From CAVQJU01 sp963729215 (lineage in GTDB: Bacteria; Acidobacteriota; Vicinamibacteria; Vicinamibacterales; CAVVIG01): 64,000 nt of DNA. The stretch spans positions 1-64,000 of the forward strand of contig CAVSND010000019.1 of NCBI GenBank assembly GCA_963729215.1, in the 5' to 3' direction. The notes under the pieces were generated by a model. The model did no database searches. It was not told where the DNA came from and was given only the letters and a program-made list of their open reading frames with translations. The translations under genes and the position numbers were made by a program. The first letter of the stretch is position 1. Each line of letters starts with the position of its first letter. Of this stretch, positions 28,864-38,370 are shown one piece after another.

Positions 28864-28909
28864 GGGCACCCTTTCCCCGCGCGACAGCGGGCGCTGAAGG
28901 AGTCCTGCG

Positions 28910-29770
28910 ATGCGCTGCGCCCGTTTTCTCCGTGTGGCCGCGTCCGTCGTGTTCGCCACCGGCCTCGCCGGCCCGGTTCTGGCGCAGGCCGACATCTCGG
29001 GAGAGTGGGCCAACCTCCTGCACGAGGACGTCAACCACCGGAACGACGCGATCGGCGGCGGACCCCGGATTGGCGACTACACGGGCCTTCCCATCAACGA
29101 CGCCGCGCGGCTGAGAGCCGACTCGTGGGACGCGTCGATCAACACGCTCCGCGAACACCAGACGGTCTTCGCGCCGGCCGCGTACTGGGCCCGCGGGGGC
29201 GGCGGCATGCGCATCTCCAAGGTCGTGGACGACGACACGCAGCGGCTCCTCGCGTACAAGATTTATCGAGCCGGCGCAGGTGGCAGTGACATCCGGATGA
29301 TCTGGATGGACGGCCGGCCGCATCCCCCGGAGTACGCCGCGCACACGTGGACCGGTTTTTCGACGGGCCAATGGGACGGGGCCATGCTCACCGTGAGCAC
29401 GACACACGTCAAGGCGGGATGGATTCAGCGGAACGGCGTGCCCGCCAGCGATCGCGCCACGATCGTCGAGCACATCGTCCGGCACGGGGATGTGCTCACG
29501 CTGGTCAGCGTCGTGTCCGACCCGGTGTATCTCGACGAGCCGCTGGTCCGGAGCACGAACTGGGTTCAGAACCTGACGCAGCAACTGAACGGCGTGACGG
29601 CGGAGAGCGTCGACGAAATCCCGGGACGGCCCGACGGGTTCGTGCCGCACCACCTGCCCGGCACCAACCCGTGGCTGAAGGACGCGGCGCACGAGTTCGG
29701 CATCCCGGAAGAGGCGCTCCGGGGAGGCCGCAAGACGATCTATCCGGAGTGGCGCCCGGGAACGCCGTAG
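28910..29770 (+). CDS. Secreted protein, divergent relative of the paralogue family (copy 6)
   Basis: A 286-residue protein: signal peptide ending PVLAQ, then ADISGEWANLLHEDVNHRND, GDYTGLPINDAARLRADSWD, MRISKVVDDDTQRL, IRMIWMDGRPHPPEYAAHTW, TGFSTGQWDGAMLTVSTTHV, LTLVSVVSDPVYLDEPLVRS and ending YPEWRPGTP. It shares the W-x-D-G-R-x and G-x-W-D-G-x-x-L-x-V-x-T-T blocks with the other copies but lacks the cysteine tail. Its TAG stop overlaps the first bases of a REP element. Confidence 0.65.
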   Translation: MRCARFLRVAASVVFATGLAGPVLAQADISGEWANLLHEDVNHRNDAIGGGPRIGDYTGLPINDAARLRADSWDASINTLREHQTVFAPAAYWARGGGGMRISKVVDDDTQRLLAYKIYRAGAGGSDIRMIWMDGRPHPPEYAAHTWTGFSTGQWDGAMLTVSTTHVKAGWIQRNGVPASDRATIVEHIVRHGDVLTLVSVVSDPVYLDEPLVRSTNWVQNLTQQLNGVTAESVDEIPGRPDGFVPHHLPGTNPWLKDAAHEFGIPEEALRGGRKTIYPEWRPGTP

Positions 29771-29842
29771 CGCCGTAGCGTCCGGCTTCAGCCGGACGTG
29801 TCGCCGGTCACCGGTTTCGTCCGGCTAAAGCCGGACGCTACG
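29767..29842. repeat. Inverted pair of REP palindromes
   Basis: Two elements, CGTCCGGCTTCAGCCGGACG and CGTCCGGCTAAAGCCGGACG, are bounded by GTAGCG and CGCTAC and fill the gap between two convergent genes. Both neighbours end within 5 bp of it. The stem units are identical to those flanking the transposase at 57309-57797. Confidence 0.85.
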
Positions 29843-29846
29843 AGAA

Positions 29847-31396
29847 CTACTTCTCAACTGCACACTCGAAGTTGGCGGCTTCGTCGGTCGAGCCGGTGCC
29901 TTTGTAGCGCGCAATCCTGCCAAACGGGCAGAGCGGCCGCGTGCGAACCGCGATGCCGTCGGTTAGATGCGCCGCCAGGATCTGGGACGGGCGCCGCGCC
30001 GCGCGAGGCCCATTGCTCGATGGCGCCCATCTTGTCGAACACATCGGTGCCTGGTCCGCCCTGGCAGTGCGCCATGCCCGGCACCATGTAGAGCTCGATC
30101 GACTTGCCCACGGCCGCCTTGCCGGCCACCTTCACGACGTCGTCGAAATACCCGACGCTGTTCATGGGTGGCACCTGGGGATCCGCCCAGCCGTGGTACA
30201 TCAGGAGTTTTCCGCCGCGCGCAAAAAAGGGTTTCAGGTTGGTCGTAGCCGGAATTCAGGACGCCCGCATCCATCTTCATCGCCGCCGGCAGGTCCGTGT
30301 CCAGGTTGAACCGGCTCGGATCGTAGGCGGGATCCTTGAACACGACGTACTGGAACGCCTCGAACGCCGTGATGACGGGTTCAGGGCCGGCCAGTGTCGC
30401 CCAGTTGGGCTCCGAGCCGGGCAGCAGCAGTGACGGGAAAATGGTCGCGCCCGTCTTCGTGCTCTTGAGCGGGGCATACAGGGCGCGCGCGGTCTGGACC
30501 TGTCCAGGCGTGAGGCAGCCCGGACCATTCGGTCCCTTGCACTCGAGCACCTTCGGATCGAAATGGCAGCGCGTCGGATCCTCGACCACGCCATCCTCCA
30601 CGCCGTCCGAAGCGTCGCAGGTATTCAGCATGGCGGTGTGAATCGCCGGGTATTTGTCGGGCGTGATGTAGCTGTCCTCGCTGGCGTGGGCGCGCTGGTT
30701 GATGGCCATCCGGACGCCGTGGAGCCGCATCCAGTTGACGGCCGGCGCGCCGGCGATGATCGCGTCGTAATCCGCGGGGTAACGCTGCGCCTCGGTGATG
30801 CCCTGACGCCCGCCGAACGAGCAGCCGTTCCAGATGGACAGCTTCGGCCCCGAGCCGTAGAACGCGTCCATGACGGCCTTGGCCTTGACGGTCATCTCGT
30901 GAACCGCGCGGTACCCCATGTCGACGACTTTTTCGGGATGGCCGACGGCGAAGGCCGCCGTGTTGCCCACGTGACCGGCGTCGGTGCTCGCCCCCGCGTA
31001 GCCCGCGGCAACGGCCTGCGCGAGCGAGGCATAGGAGATGACCCCGGCCCAGCCGCCGTTGCCTACGGCCTGGAGCTTTCCGTTCCAGGTGGATGTGGGA
31101 AGCCAGACTTCGGCCTTGATGTCGGAATCGCTCGACGGCGTCAGCGTCGCTTCGACACGACAGAAGGCGGGCAGGCTGGCGTACAGCCGCGCGCTGCCGC
31201 GCCCGCCGCCGCGCGGACCCGGCGGCGGCTGAAACGTGCCCGCGGCGACGGTCTCCGCCGACGTCACATGCGCGTTCGGCAACGTCAGCGTCGCGAGGTC
31301 CTCGCAGGGCGTGGCCGCCCGGACGTGAGACGCCACCAACGATCCGACCGATGCCATCGCCGCCGCAACAAGCGCAGGACGAACGACCCTCATCAA
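29847..31396 (-). CDS. Tannase / feruloyl esterase family protein, frameshifted
   Basis: A secreted alpha/beta hydrolase of about 515 residues that cleaves gallate or hydroxycinnamate esters. Signal peptide ends HVRAA. Family motifs: CEDLATLTLPNAHVTSAETV, FCRVEATLTPSSDSDIKAEV, WNGKLQAVGNGGWAG, GYAGASTDAGH, SIWNGCSFGGRQGITEAQRY (nucleophile Ser), RGGKLLMYHGWADPQVPP (catalytic Asp) and MVPGMAHCQGGPG (His). Frame changes occur near 30235 and 29990. The C-terminal Cys pair (PLCPFGRIARYKG, ANFECAVEK) is typical. The purine-rich start region GGAGAAGGGGG, part of a 7-bp repeat array, serves as ribosome site. Confidence 0.85.
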
Positions 31397-31400
31397 TCCC

Positions 31401-31440
31401 CCTTCTCCATTCTCGGTTCTTGGTTCTCCGTTCTACATTC
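31401..31440. repeat. 7-bp tandem repeat (TTCTNNN)
   Basis: TTCTCCA, TTCTCGG, TTCTTGG, TTCTCCG and TTCTACA follow in register. On the minus strand this gives AGAA/GGAGAA blocks directly in front of the tannase start. Confidence 0.8.
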
Positions 31441-31463
31441 AGGCGGCGTTCTTCAGCAGCCTG

Positions 31464-32150
31464 CTAGTTCAGCTCCGGCTTCACGCCTGGCGGCAGGGGA
31501 AGCCGGTCGACGTTCATCAGCATCGCGGCGAACTGGTAGAAACCCAGCGTGCCGACCAGATCGATCACGCCCTTGTCGCCGCCGAGCGTCGCCTTCGCGG
31601 TGCGAAGGGTGGCATCGCTGACCTGCTTCGTTGTCAGCAGTTCGGTGGAGAAGTTGTACACGGCCTCGACATCCGGCGACATGGCGGCCGGCCGCTTGCC
31701 GGCCTGGATCGCGTCGATCACGTCGGCGGGCAGGCCGGCGTTAATCGCCGCGCGGTGATGCGCGTACCAGGCGTATTGCGCACTCCATGCGCGGGCGCCG
31801 ATGAGAATCGCCAGCTCGTTGAGCTTCGGCGGCACCGTCGGGTTGAACCGCGCGTACGCGATCGCTTTCTGCGCCAGGTCTCCCAGGACCGGGCTCACCA
31901 TCATGATGCCGAGCGCTCCGTCGATACCGCGCCGGGGTCCGCTGAGGATGCTGTTGACGAACGCCTTCTGCTCGGGCGTCAGCTCATCGTACGAGGTCGG
32001 CCGCCAGATTCGGTCTCCGCGCAGGTTCGCGACCGCCTGGCGCAGCTGCTCCGGTGTCGGCGGAGCCGGGGTCTGCGCCCGCGCCACGGTGTAGCCGGCG
32101 GCCATTCCGGCGAACCCGATGACGGCCGCGCAGAACAGCTTGAGGCGCAT
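31464..32150 (-). CDS. Carboxymuconolactone decarboxylase-like secreted protein
   Basis: A 228-residue protein with signal peptide (MRLKLFCAAVIGFAGMAAGY, then ARAQ) and a CMD/AhpD-like helical domain: LVSPVLGDLAQK-type text (MMVSPVLGDLAQKAIAYAR), LNELAILIGARAWSAQYAWY, AHHRAAINAGLPADVIDAI and VYNFSTELLTTKQVSDAT. The AhpD Cys-X2-Cys is absent, so this is the acidobacterial CMD type without redox cysteines. The preceding paralogue gene runs into it in the same frame without a stop. Confidence 0.75.
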   Translation of the reverse strand: MRLKLFCAAVIGFAGMAAGYTVARAQTPAPPTPEQLRQAVANLRGDRIWRPTSYDELTPEQKAFVNSILSGPRRGIDGALGIMMVSPVLGDLAQKAIAYARFNPTVPPKLNELAILIGARAWSAQYAWYAHHRAAINAGLPADVIDAIQAGKRPAAMSPDVEAVYNFSTELLTTKQVSDATLRTAKATLGGDKGVIDLVGTLGFYQFAAMLMNVDRLPLPPGVKPELN

Positions 32151-32934
32151 GGCTATTTCGTCTCCGCACTTGCCGCCCGGGCAGCGGTTGTTGTCCTCGC
32201 AGACGTACTCGTACAGGCCGGCCGCGTCCCATTCGGGCTTCGCGACGATCTGGAACTCCTGCGACCAGGGCGCGGAGAAAATCTTGGGATCGTCGATCGT
32301 CAGCTCGTAGAACAGCGTGCTCCTTGTCCTTCCACTTGATGCGCTCGATGGTATGGAGCGCGTCGCTGTGCATCCGGTATTCCTTCTGGTTGGTGTAGTA
32401 GTAGTCGTCCAGGGCCCAGCGGTTGAAGTTGGTGGAGTCGATGACGAGCGTATCTCCGTCCCACTTGCCGACCGAGTCGCCGTAGTACATCGGTTCGAGG
32501 CCCTTGCGATGCGGCCGCCCGTCGAGCGGGAATGACGCGTGACATCCGCTGGAACTCGTGCACCATCACCAGATAATTCTTCGTCTGGAAGAACTGCATC
32601 GCGTTCGCGGAAAGCATTCCGCCAGGAAACCCGGCGGGCAGGCAGAAGTCGCGGGGCTCGTCGTGCCGGGGTCGCCGGTGCGCGGCTCGAGAAACGCCTC
32701 GCCGCCGGGCTTGAGCGGCGCGAACCGCTTCCGATCGAAAGTTGTCGCGGACGACCGGCCCCGCTCGTCACCCTGCAGATACGTGGGCCACTGGTACGTG
32801 CCCGTGAAATCAGGCTTGCCATCGGCCGTTCGCGGGATGGACGCGGCGCCGTTCTGCGCGGACGTGGCCGCGCCGAACGCGCACACGGCTGTCATCGCCA
32901 GCAGCGTCAGCTGTGTCGCCCGCCTGATTGTCAT
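32151..32934 (-). CDS. Secreted paralogue family protein (copy 7), frameshifted
   Basis: Signal peptide (ATQLTLLAMTAVCAFGAATS), then RTADGKPDFTGTYQWP, a shift near 32645, FCLPAGFPGGMLSANAMQFF, QTKNYLVMVHEFQRMSRVIP, YYGDSVGKWDGDTLVIDSTN, MHSDALHTIERIKWKDK, a shift near 32320, LTIDDPKIFSAPW and YEYVCEDNNRCPGGKCGDE. No stop appears before the next gene in the last frame; a TAG in another frame at about 32152-32154 may be the original stop. The ATG at 32934 overlaps the DUF6152 stop (ATGA), so DUF6152, this gene and the CMD gene form one operon. Confidence 0.7.
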
Positions 32935-33332
32935 CGCGCTTCTCCCGGTGTCCTGTCCTGCGAGCCGGCCGTCAGCACATTCCGGCCGTCGGGGAACGTC
33001 ACGCGTCCGCCGGAGGCGTTGTTCGAGCCGTCTTTCGCGCGAAAGCCTTCGACGACGACCGTTTCACCGAGCTTCAGCTGATCCTTGACGATGCCCCGCC
33101 GCATCAGCTGGCCGGGCGCGCCGCCGGCAAACCCCCAGGTGGTCACGGTGCCGTCGGGGTTCTTCACGTCGAGGTAGAACCAGATGTGCGGGTTCGTCCA
33201 CTCGACCTTCTTGATGACGCCGGTCATTTTCACCGGCTTGGTGTCGTCGAATTCGGCCGCGAACGAATGGTGAGCGGCAACCGAGGCGCTGCCGCCCACG
33301 GCAAGGGCAAGCAGCACGAACGATGTCTTCAT
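32931..33332 (-). CDS. DUF6152 family secreted protein (second copy)
   Basis: A 133-residue protein with signal peptide (FVLLALAVGGSASVAAHH) and the same core as the copy at 19924: HHSFAAEFDDTKPVKMTGVI, VEWTNPHIWFYLDVKNPDG, WGFAGGAPGQLMRRG and GETVVVEGFRAKDGSNNASG. It begins the operon DUF6152 - paralogue copy 7 - CMD protein. Confidence 0.8.
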   Translation of the reverse strand: MKTSFVLLALAVGGSASVAAHHSFAAEFDDTKPVKMTGVIKKVEWTNPHIWFYLDVKNPDGTVTTWGFAGGAPGQLMRRGIVKDQLKLGETVVVEGFRAKDGSNNASGGRVTFPDGRNVLTAGSQDRTPGEAR

Positions 33333-33504
33333 GACCGCTCATGACATTCATTACGGGCAGCCTTTCTGACGCTGCATTGGGGATTACAGTATTTTACGGC
33401 CAGTCAGCTCGATTGTGCGGGGGCGATTCTACCCCGGCCGCTGGGCGCGATGGCCAGGACCTCCGCGGAAGAGTGAAGCGACGTAATTCTCCGTGCTTCC
33501 CTGG
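33333..33504. other. Intergenic, no recognised element
   Basis: Between the DUF6152 start and the YaeQ stop. I see only a short GGGGCGATTCTACCCC stem near 33421-33436. Confidence 0.3.
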
Positions 33505-34040
33505 CTACGTGAGGCGGTGCTCCGCGATGTCGGTGCTGTACGCGCGTCCACTGAGATCGAGATGCAACTGGCGCTCGTTGACCGACATCGTGACCTGCTC
33601 GCGGCGCTCTATCGCGGCGGCCACCTGGTCGATGAAGCCGCGGCCGAACTCGTAGACCGGAATCTGGGCGGCTTGATGGATTTTGGAGCCGCTCAGTTCC
33701 TCGAGGACTTTCGCGATGTTGCGGTGCGTGTAGACGGCCGCGCGGCCGGCAAGCTTGCTGCCCCGGTGGAGTTTCGACGCCTCGGGCATGCCGACTTCGA
33801 TCCACGCGGTGATCCGGCCGGTCAGGTCGCGAACGAGCACTGCGGGTTCGTCGCCGGCGGAAACACCCTCGGTCAGGGTGATGCCTTCGGTGTACTCGAG
33901 ACAGTAGGCCAGAAAACGCGTCACCATGAACTCCGCCGTCTCGGACGGATGCCGCGCCAGGCGGACGCTGAACGCTTCGTACACGCCGCGGTCCACGTCG
34001 GACAGCTCGGTCTCGAAGTTATAGATGGTTGCATTAACAT
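33505..34040 (-). CDS. yaeQ: YaeQ family protein
   Basis: A protein of about 178 residues with the PD-(D/E)XK-like YaeQ motifs: NATIYNFETELSDVDRGVYE, VRLARHPSETAEFMVTRFLA, YCLEYTEGITLTEGVS, DEPAVLVRDLTGRITAWIEV, GMPEASKLHRGSKLAGRAAV and YTHRNIAKVLEELSG. The expected ATG (34040-34038) lies one base out of frame with this text, so a lost base just after the start is likely. As written, the frame is open all the way back into recQ. Function of YaeQ is unsettled. Confidence 0.8.
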
Positions 34041-34042
34041 GA

Positions 34043-34150
34043 CAATCGAAAGTTTGAAGTACAAAGTCAAAGTGTGAAGTTGAAGTCTCGAAGTTCGAAT
34101 GGTGAAGTCGCATCCTACTTGACTTCACTACTTCACTTGCACTTTGAACT
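34043..34150. repeat. TGAAGT/ACTTCA-rich low-complexity array
   Basis: Repeated GAAGT, CAAAGT and TGAAGT units turn midway into ACTTCAC units, giving a long imperfect inverted repeat between recQ and yaeQ. It is open in one minus-strand frame, encoding SEVVKSSRMRLHHSNFETST and following residues. Confidence 0.7.
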
Positions 34151-35971
34151 TTCTCCCGTATCGCGCTGAGGAATATCTCGCCCAGATCGTCGGCCTTGCG
34201 CGCGCCGATGCCCTTCACCGCAAGCAGCGCGTCAATGGACGTAGGCCGAAGGCGCGCCATCTCGCGCAGCGTGGCGTCGTGGAAGATCACGTACGGCGGC
34301 ACGCCTCGCGCGCGCGCGATCTGCAGCCGTACCGCCCGCAGCCGCTCGAAGAGATCGCGATCGACGTCCTGCCACGATTCCGCTTCGATCCGCGACTTCG
34401 TCCGCGGCGAATCCTTTCGCGGCGGGCGCTGCCGCGCCAGCGTCAGGCCCGGGCTGCTGTGCTCGTTTCGAAGCAGCTCCGCGCCCTGCGGCGTCAGCAC
34501 CAGGACCGGAAACCCGTCGTCGGTCTGACGCAGCAGGCCGAAGCCGGATAGCTGCTCGATGTAGCCCCGCAGTTCTGCGGCCGAGGCGTCAGGCAGCAGG
34601 CCGAACGTGCTGAGCTTGTCGTGCCCTCGTGCGAGCACGGGTTCGGTTGCGGATCCGCGCAGGACATTGGCGACGTGCGCGGCCCCGAAGCGCTGGCCGA
34701 CGCGCGCCACGCACGACAGGATCTTGCGCGCCATCGTCACCGGGTCGGCCGCTTGTTCGAGCTCGTCGAGGCAGTAGTCGCAGGCCCCGCAGCCCGTCCC
34801 GGCTGTAGCTGATCGCCGAAGTACTCGGACAAGTGACGATGACGGCAGCCGACACTCGTGGCGTAGCTCTCAATCTGCCGGAGCAGGCGCCGCGCGCCGT
34901 CGGTCAGCTCCCCGTTCTGCTCGAGCATCACGCGCCACTTCTGAAAGTCGGCGGTCGAATAAATCAGCAGGCACTCGGCCTCGAGGCCATCGCGTCCCGC
35001 GCGTCCCGACTCCTGCTGGTAATGCTCGAGCGATCGAGGCGCGCCCGCGTGGACGACGAAGCGAACGTCGGACCGATCGATGCCCATGCCGAACGCGACG
35101 GTGGCGACGATGACGTCGGCGCGCTCGCTGAGGAAGGCGTCCTGGTTGCGGCTGCGTTCCGCGTCCGACAGACCGGCGTGATACGGGAGCGCGGTGACGC
35201 CGCTCGATCGCCAGCCACTCCGCGAGCGCCTCGGTTTCCCGCCGCGACGTGCAATAGACGATGCCGGCTTCGCGGCGGTGGCGGTTGAGCACCTCGGTCA
35301 GCTGCTTCTTGAGCGTGGCCCGGGGCAGCGCGCGATAAACGAGGTTCGGGCGATCGAACGATCCGACGAGCTCGACCGGGTCGTTCAGGCCGAGTTGGGC
35401 GGCGATGTCCTGCCGGATGCGGGCGGTCGCTGTCGCCGTGTAGGCATGAAGACCGACCCCCGGCAGAAGCTGCCGCAGCCTGCCGAGCTGCCGGTACTCG
35501 GGCCTGAAATCGTGGCCCCACTGGCTGATGCAATGGGCTTCGTCCACGGCGACGAAGCCGACGCCGGCAGGATGCGAGGATATTCAGGAAACTTTCGCTG
35601 CCGTCGCCGACGAGCCGCTCGGGCGAGACGTACAGCAGGCGATAGCGGCCCTGGCGAAGTCCGGCGATGACCTGGGCCTTCTCGTCCGGCGTGAGCGAGC
35701 TGTTGTACAGCGCCGCCGGCACGCCGTTGCCAACCAGCGTGTCGACCTGATCCTTCATCAGCGAAATCAGCGGAGAGACGACGAGCGCGAGGCCGGACTG
35801 CATCACGGCCGGCGCCTGAAAACACAGTGATTTTCCGCCGCCGGTCGGCAGGACGACGATCGAATCGCGGCCGGCGAGGACCGCGTCCATCGCTTCGCGC
35901 TGCAGCGGACGGAATGTGGAGTAGCCCCAGTAACGGGAAAGGACATCCGGCAGTTCCGGCAACGGGAGCAT
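34130..35971 (-). CDS. recQ: ATP-dependent DNA helicase RecQ, frameshifted
   Basis: A 3'-5' helicase of about 610 residues acting in repair of stalled forks. Motifs in order: YWGYSTFRPLQREAMDAVLA (motif 0), VVLPTGGGKSLCFQ (Walker A), VVSPLISLMKDQVD, VDEAHCISQWGHDFRPEYRQ (DEAH), YTATATARIRQDI, GIVYCTSRRETEALAEWL, VATVAFGMGIDRSDVRFVVH, QESGRAGRDGLEAECLLIYS, zinc cysteines SVGCRHRHLSEYFGD and GCGACDYCLDEL, a winged helix, and an HRDC domain ending KGIGARKADDLGEIF. Frame changes near 35570, 35210 and 34790. The true stop is not visible because the repeat array continues the frame, so the 3' coordinate is approximate. Confidence 0.85.
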
Positions 35972-36034
35972 GAGGTGTCCCTATTGTAATTTCGCTTTGG
36001 CGAAACAAGACTTAGTTAAGGACACCCTGACCCC

Positions 36035-37676
36035 ATGATCTCGTTGACCCGTGTCAGCAAGCAGTACGGCCGCCAGCTTCTCTTCGTCGACGCGTCATTT
36101 CAGCTCAACGCCGGCGAAAAGGTCGGCCTCGTGGGCCCGAACGGCTCCGGAAAGACGACGCTCTTCCGGCTCATCACCGGAGAGGAAGTGGCAGACGAGG
36201 GCGAGGTGACGGTTCCCAGGAAGCTGACGATCGGATACTTCCGTCAGGACGTCGAGGAGATGGCGGGCCGTTCGGTACTGGACGAGGCCATCCTCGGCAG
36301 CGGCCGGGTTGGCGATCTGCACCACGAACTGGAGCAGCTCAACCACGCCATGAGCGATCCGGCGCGAGCGGACGACATGGACGACGATCCTCGCGCGTTA
36401 CGGGGAAGTCGAGGAGGAATACAGCCATCTCGGCGGCTACGCCCTCGAGGCGCAGGCTCGCGAGGTCCTGCACGGCCTCGGATTCGACGACGAACGGATC
36501 GACGGCGACGTCGGCGCGCTGTCCGGCGGATGGAAGATGCGCGTGGCGATGGCCCGCGTCCTCCTGGGCAGACCGGAAGTCCTGCTGATGGACGAGCCGA
36601 CCAACCACCTCGACATCGAGTCGATCATCTGGCTCGAGCAGTTCCTGAAGGCTCGCACCGGCGCTCTGCTGATGACCTCCCACGACCGCGACTTCATGAA
36701 TCGCATCGTCACGAAGATCGCCGAGATCGACGACGGCGAGATCACGATGTATTCGGGGAACTACGACTTCTACGAGCGCGAACGCGCGATCCGGGAGGCG
36801 AACCGGGAAGCCGCATACGCCAGGCAGCAGGCGATGCTCGCGAAGGAGCAGCGGTTCATCGAGCGATTCGCGGCGCACGCCGCCAAGGCGGCGCAGGTGC
36901 AGAGCCGCGTGAAGGCGCTCGAGAAGATCGAGAAGATCGAGCTCCCGAAGCGGCGCAAGGTCGTCGAGTTCGAGTTCCGGACGCCGCCGCGATCGGGCGA
37001 GCAGGTGGCGGTCCTCGAAGACGTGCGCAAGACGTACGGCCGCCGCGTGGTCCACGACGGGCTGAGCCTGATCGTGCGGCGCGGCGAGCGCTGGTGCGTG
37101 ATGGGGAAGAACGGCGCGGGTAAATCAACGCTCCTGAAGATGATTGCGGGTCAGGTGGCGCCGGACGGCGGGCAGGTGCGCCTTGGTGCGAGCCTGAGGA
37201 TGGGCTACTTCGCGCAGCAGTCCCTCGACGTCCTCAAGCCCGATCTGACGATCGAGGAGCAGCTGCGCGAGGATTTCCCGCACGAGTCGATCGGCGCCCT
37301 CCGCAACCTGGCCGGCGCGTTTCAGTTTTCCGGCGACGATACGGACAAGAAGATCCGCGTCCCTGTCGGGCGGCGAGAAGACGCGGCTCGTCCTGGCGCG
37401 GATGCTGCTCAACCCGCCGAACTTCCTGGTGCTCGACGAACCGACCAATCACCTGGACCTGGCGACGAAGGAGATGCTGCTCGCGGCGCTCAAGGACTTC
37501 GACGGGTCCATGGTGTTCGTGTCGCACGATCGCGCGTTTCTCCGCGCGCTCAGCAACCGCGTGCTCGAGCTCGGAGGCGAGAGCGGCACCGACGCGCAGC
37601 CGCACCTCTATCCTGGTTCGTACATCGAGTACGTCGAGCACGCACCGGCCACGAGGCGCCGGGCGTTCACTCATAA
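36035..37676 (+). CDS. ABC-F family ATPase (EttA/Uup-type), frameshifted
   Basis: A translation-associated soluble ATPase with two ABC domains and no membrane part. Domain 1: VGLVGPNGSGKTTLFRLITG (Walker A), LSGGWKMRVAMARVLLGRPE, VLLMDEPTNHLDIESI. Linker: YDFYERERAIREANREAAYA. Domain 2: CVMGKNGAGKSTLLKMIAGQ, SLSGGEKTRLVLARMLLNPP, LVLDEPTNHLDLATKEMLLA, VSHDRAFLRAL. Frame changes near 36385, 37362 and 37630; the last restores the usual family ending RTGHEAPGVHS with TAA at 37674-37676. In the alternative frame the protein runs into the downstream repeat. Cellular role (ribosome rescue or resistance) cannot be assigned. Confidence 0.85.
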
Positions 37677-37687
37677 CACGAGCGAAT

Positions 37688-37786
37688 CTGGTCATCTGGT
37701 CATCTAGTCATCTGGTCATCGTTGTTCAATTGTTCAATTGAACAATTTCCAACGATGACCAGATGACCAAATGACCAGATGACCAG
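37688..37786. repeat. Long inverted repeat of 8-bp units (GATGACCA)
   Basis: Left arm 37688-37724 and right arm 37750-37786 are reverse complements over 37 bp with two mismatches. Each arm is built of four GATGACCA-type units. The 25-base loop is AT-rich and contains TTGTTCAATTGAACAA, itself palindromic. It sits between convergent genes and could act as a bidirectional transcription stop or 3'-end stabiliser. Confidence 0.85.
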
Positions 37787-37795
37787 ATTGGTCGT

Positions 37796-38206
37796 CTAGT
37801 AGGCGTTGCAGTAGGGACCTTCACACATCGGCGGAGCCGTGCCGGCCCCGGCGCTGGCGCTGCCGATCATGCCCGGATGGATCGCGCAGTGGAAGTTTGT
37901 GCCCGCCGACGGCATCGCGACCGTCCTGCTGGTGCCGCCTGGCGGAATATCTCCCGTATCGACGCTCCCGTCATTCAGGACTACGCGGTGGGTGACGGTG
38001 TCATTGTTCTTGAACACGACCTGCTGTCCGCCGAAGGCCGCAGGATTGGGCGTGAATGCCTGTGTGCCGTTCTGGCCGACGATCGTGATCGTTGGCGAGC
38101 TTGGAGGCGTGGGCGTGGTCGCCGGTGTACCACTGCTGCCGCATCCGGAAGCCGCCGCGAGGCTTGCAAACAACACTGACGCTGTCATCACTCCGCGAAG
38201 ATCCAT
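37796..38206 (-). CDS. Cupredoxin-domain lipoprotein
   Basis: A 136-residue protein with a lipobox-like signal (VLFASLAAASGCGSSG), a Pro/Thr linker and a plastocyanin-like domain: ITIVGQNGTQAFTPNPAAFG, VVFKNNDTVTHRVVLNDGSV and GTNFHCAIHPGMIGSA. The His of THRV and the Cys, His and Met of HCAIHPGM form a type-1 copper site. A periplasmic electron carrier is likely. It sits among envelope redox genes but has no obvious partner. Confidence 0.8.
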   Translation of the reverse strand: MDLRGVMTASVLFASLAAASGCGSSGTPATTPTPPSSPTITIVGQNGTQAFTPNPAAFGGQQVVFKNNDTVTHRVVLNDGSVDTGDIPPGGTSRTVAMPSAGTNFHCAIHPGMIGSASAGAGTAPPMCEGPYCNAY

Positions 38207-38370
38207 TCCACATCCTTTCGTTGCATGTCGTCGCAACGTGATGGATATGGCTGCAAGAGAAATACCAGCGTGTTGCACGTCTCAGACGCGTGATTTCGCG
38301 CGCGAGCGCTTACGGCCTCCGTAAGTGTGTTTACGCAGGAGTGCCGCAGCTGGATGGCTGGCCGGTCGCG

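Noticed and set aside
37673..37707. ABC-F protein ending in SESGHLVI from the repeat array
   Set aside because: The alternative frame ends RTGHEAPGVHS, the usual C-terminus of this family, so the repeat-coded ending is taken as the result of a frame error.
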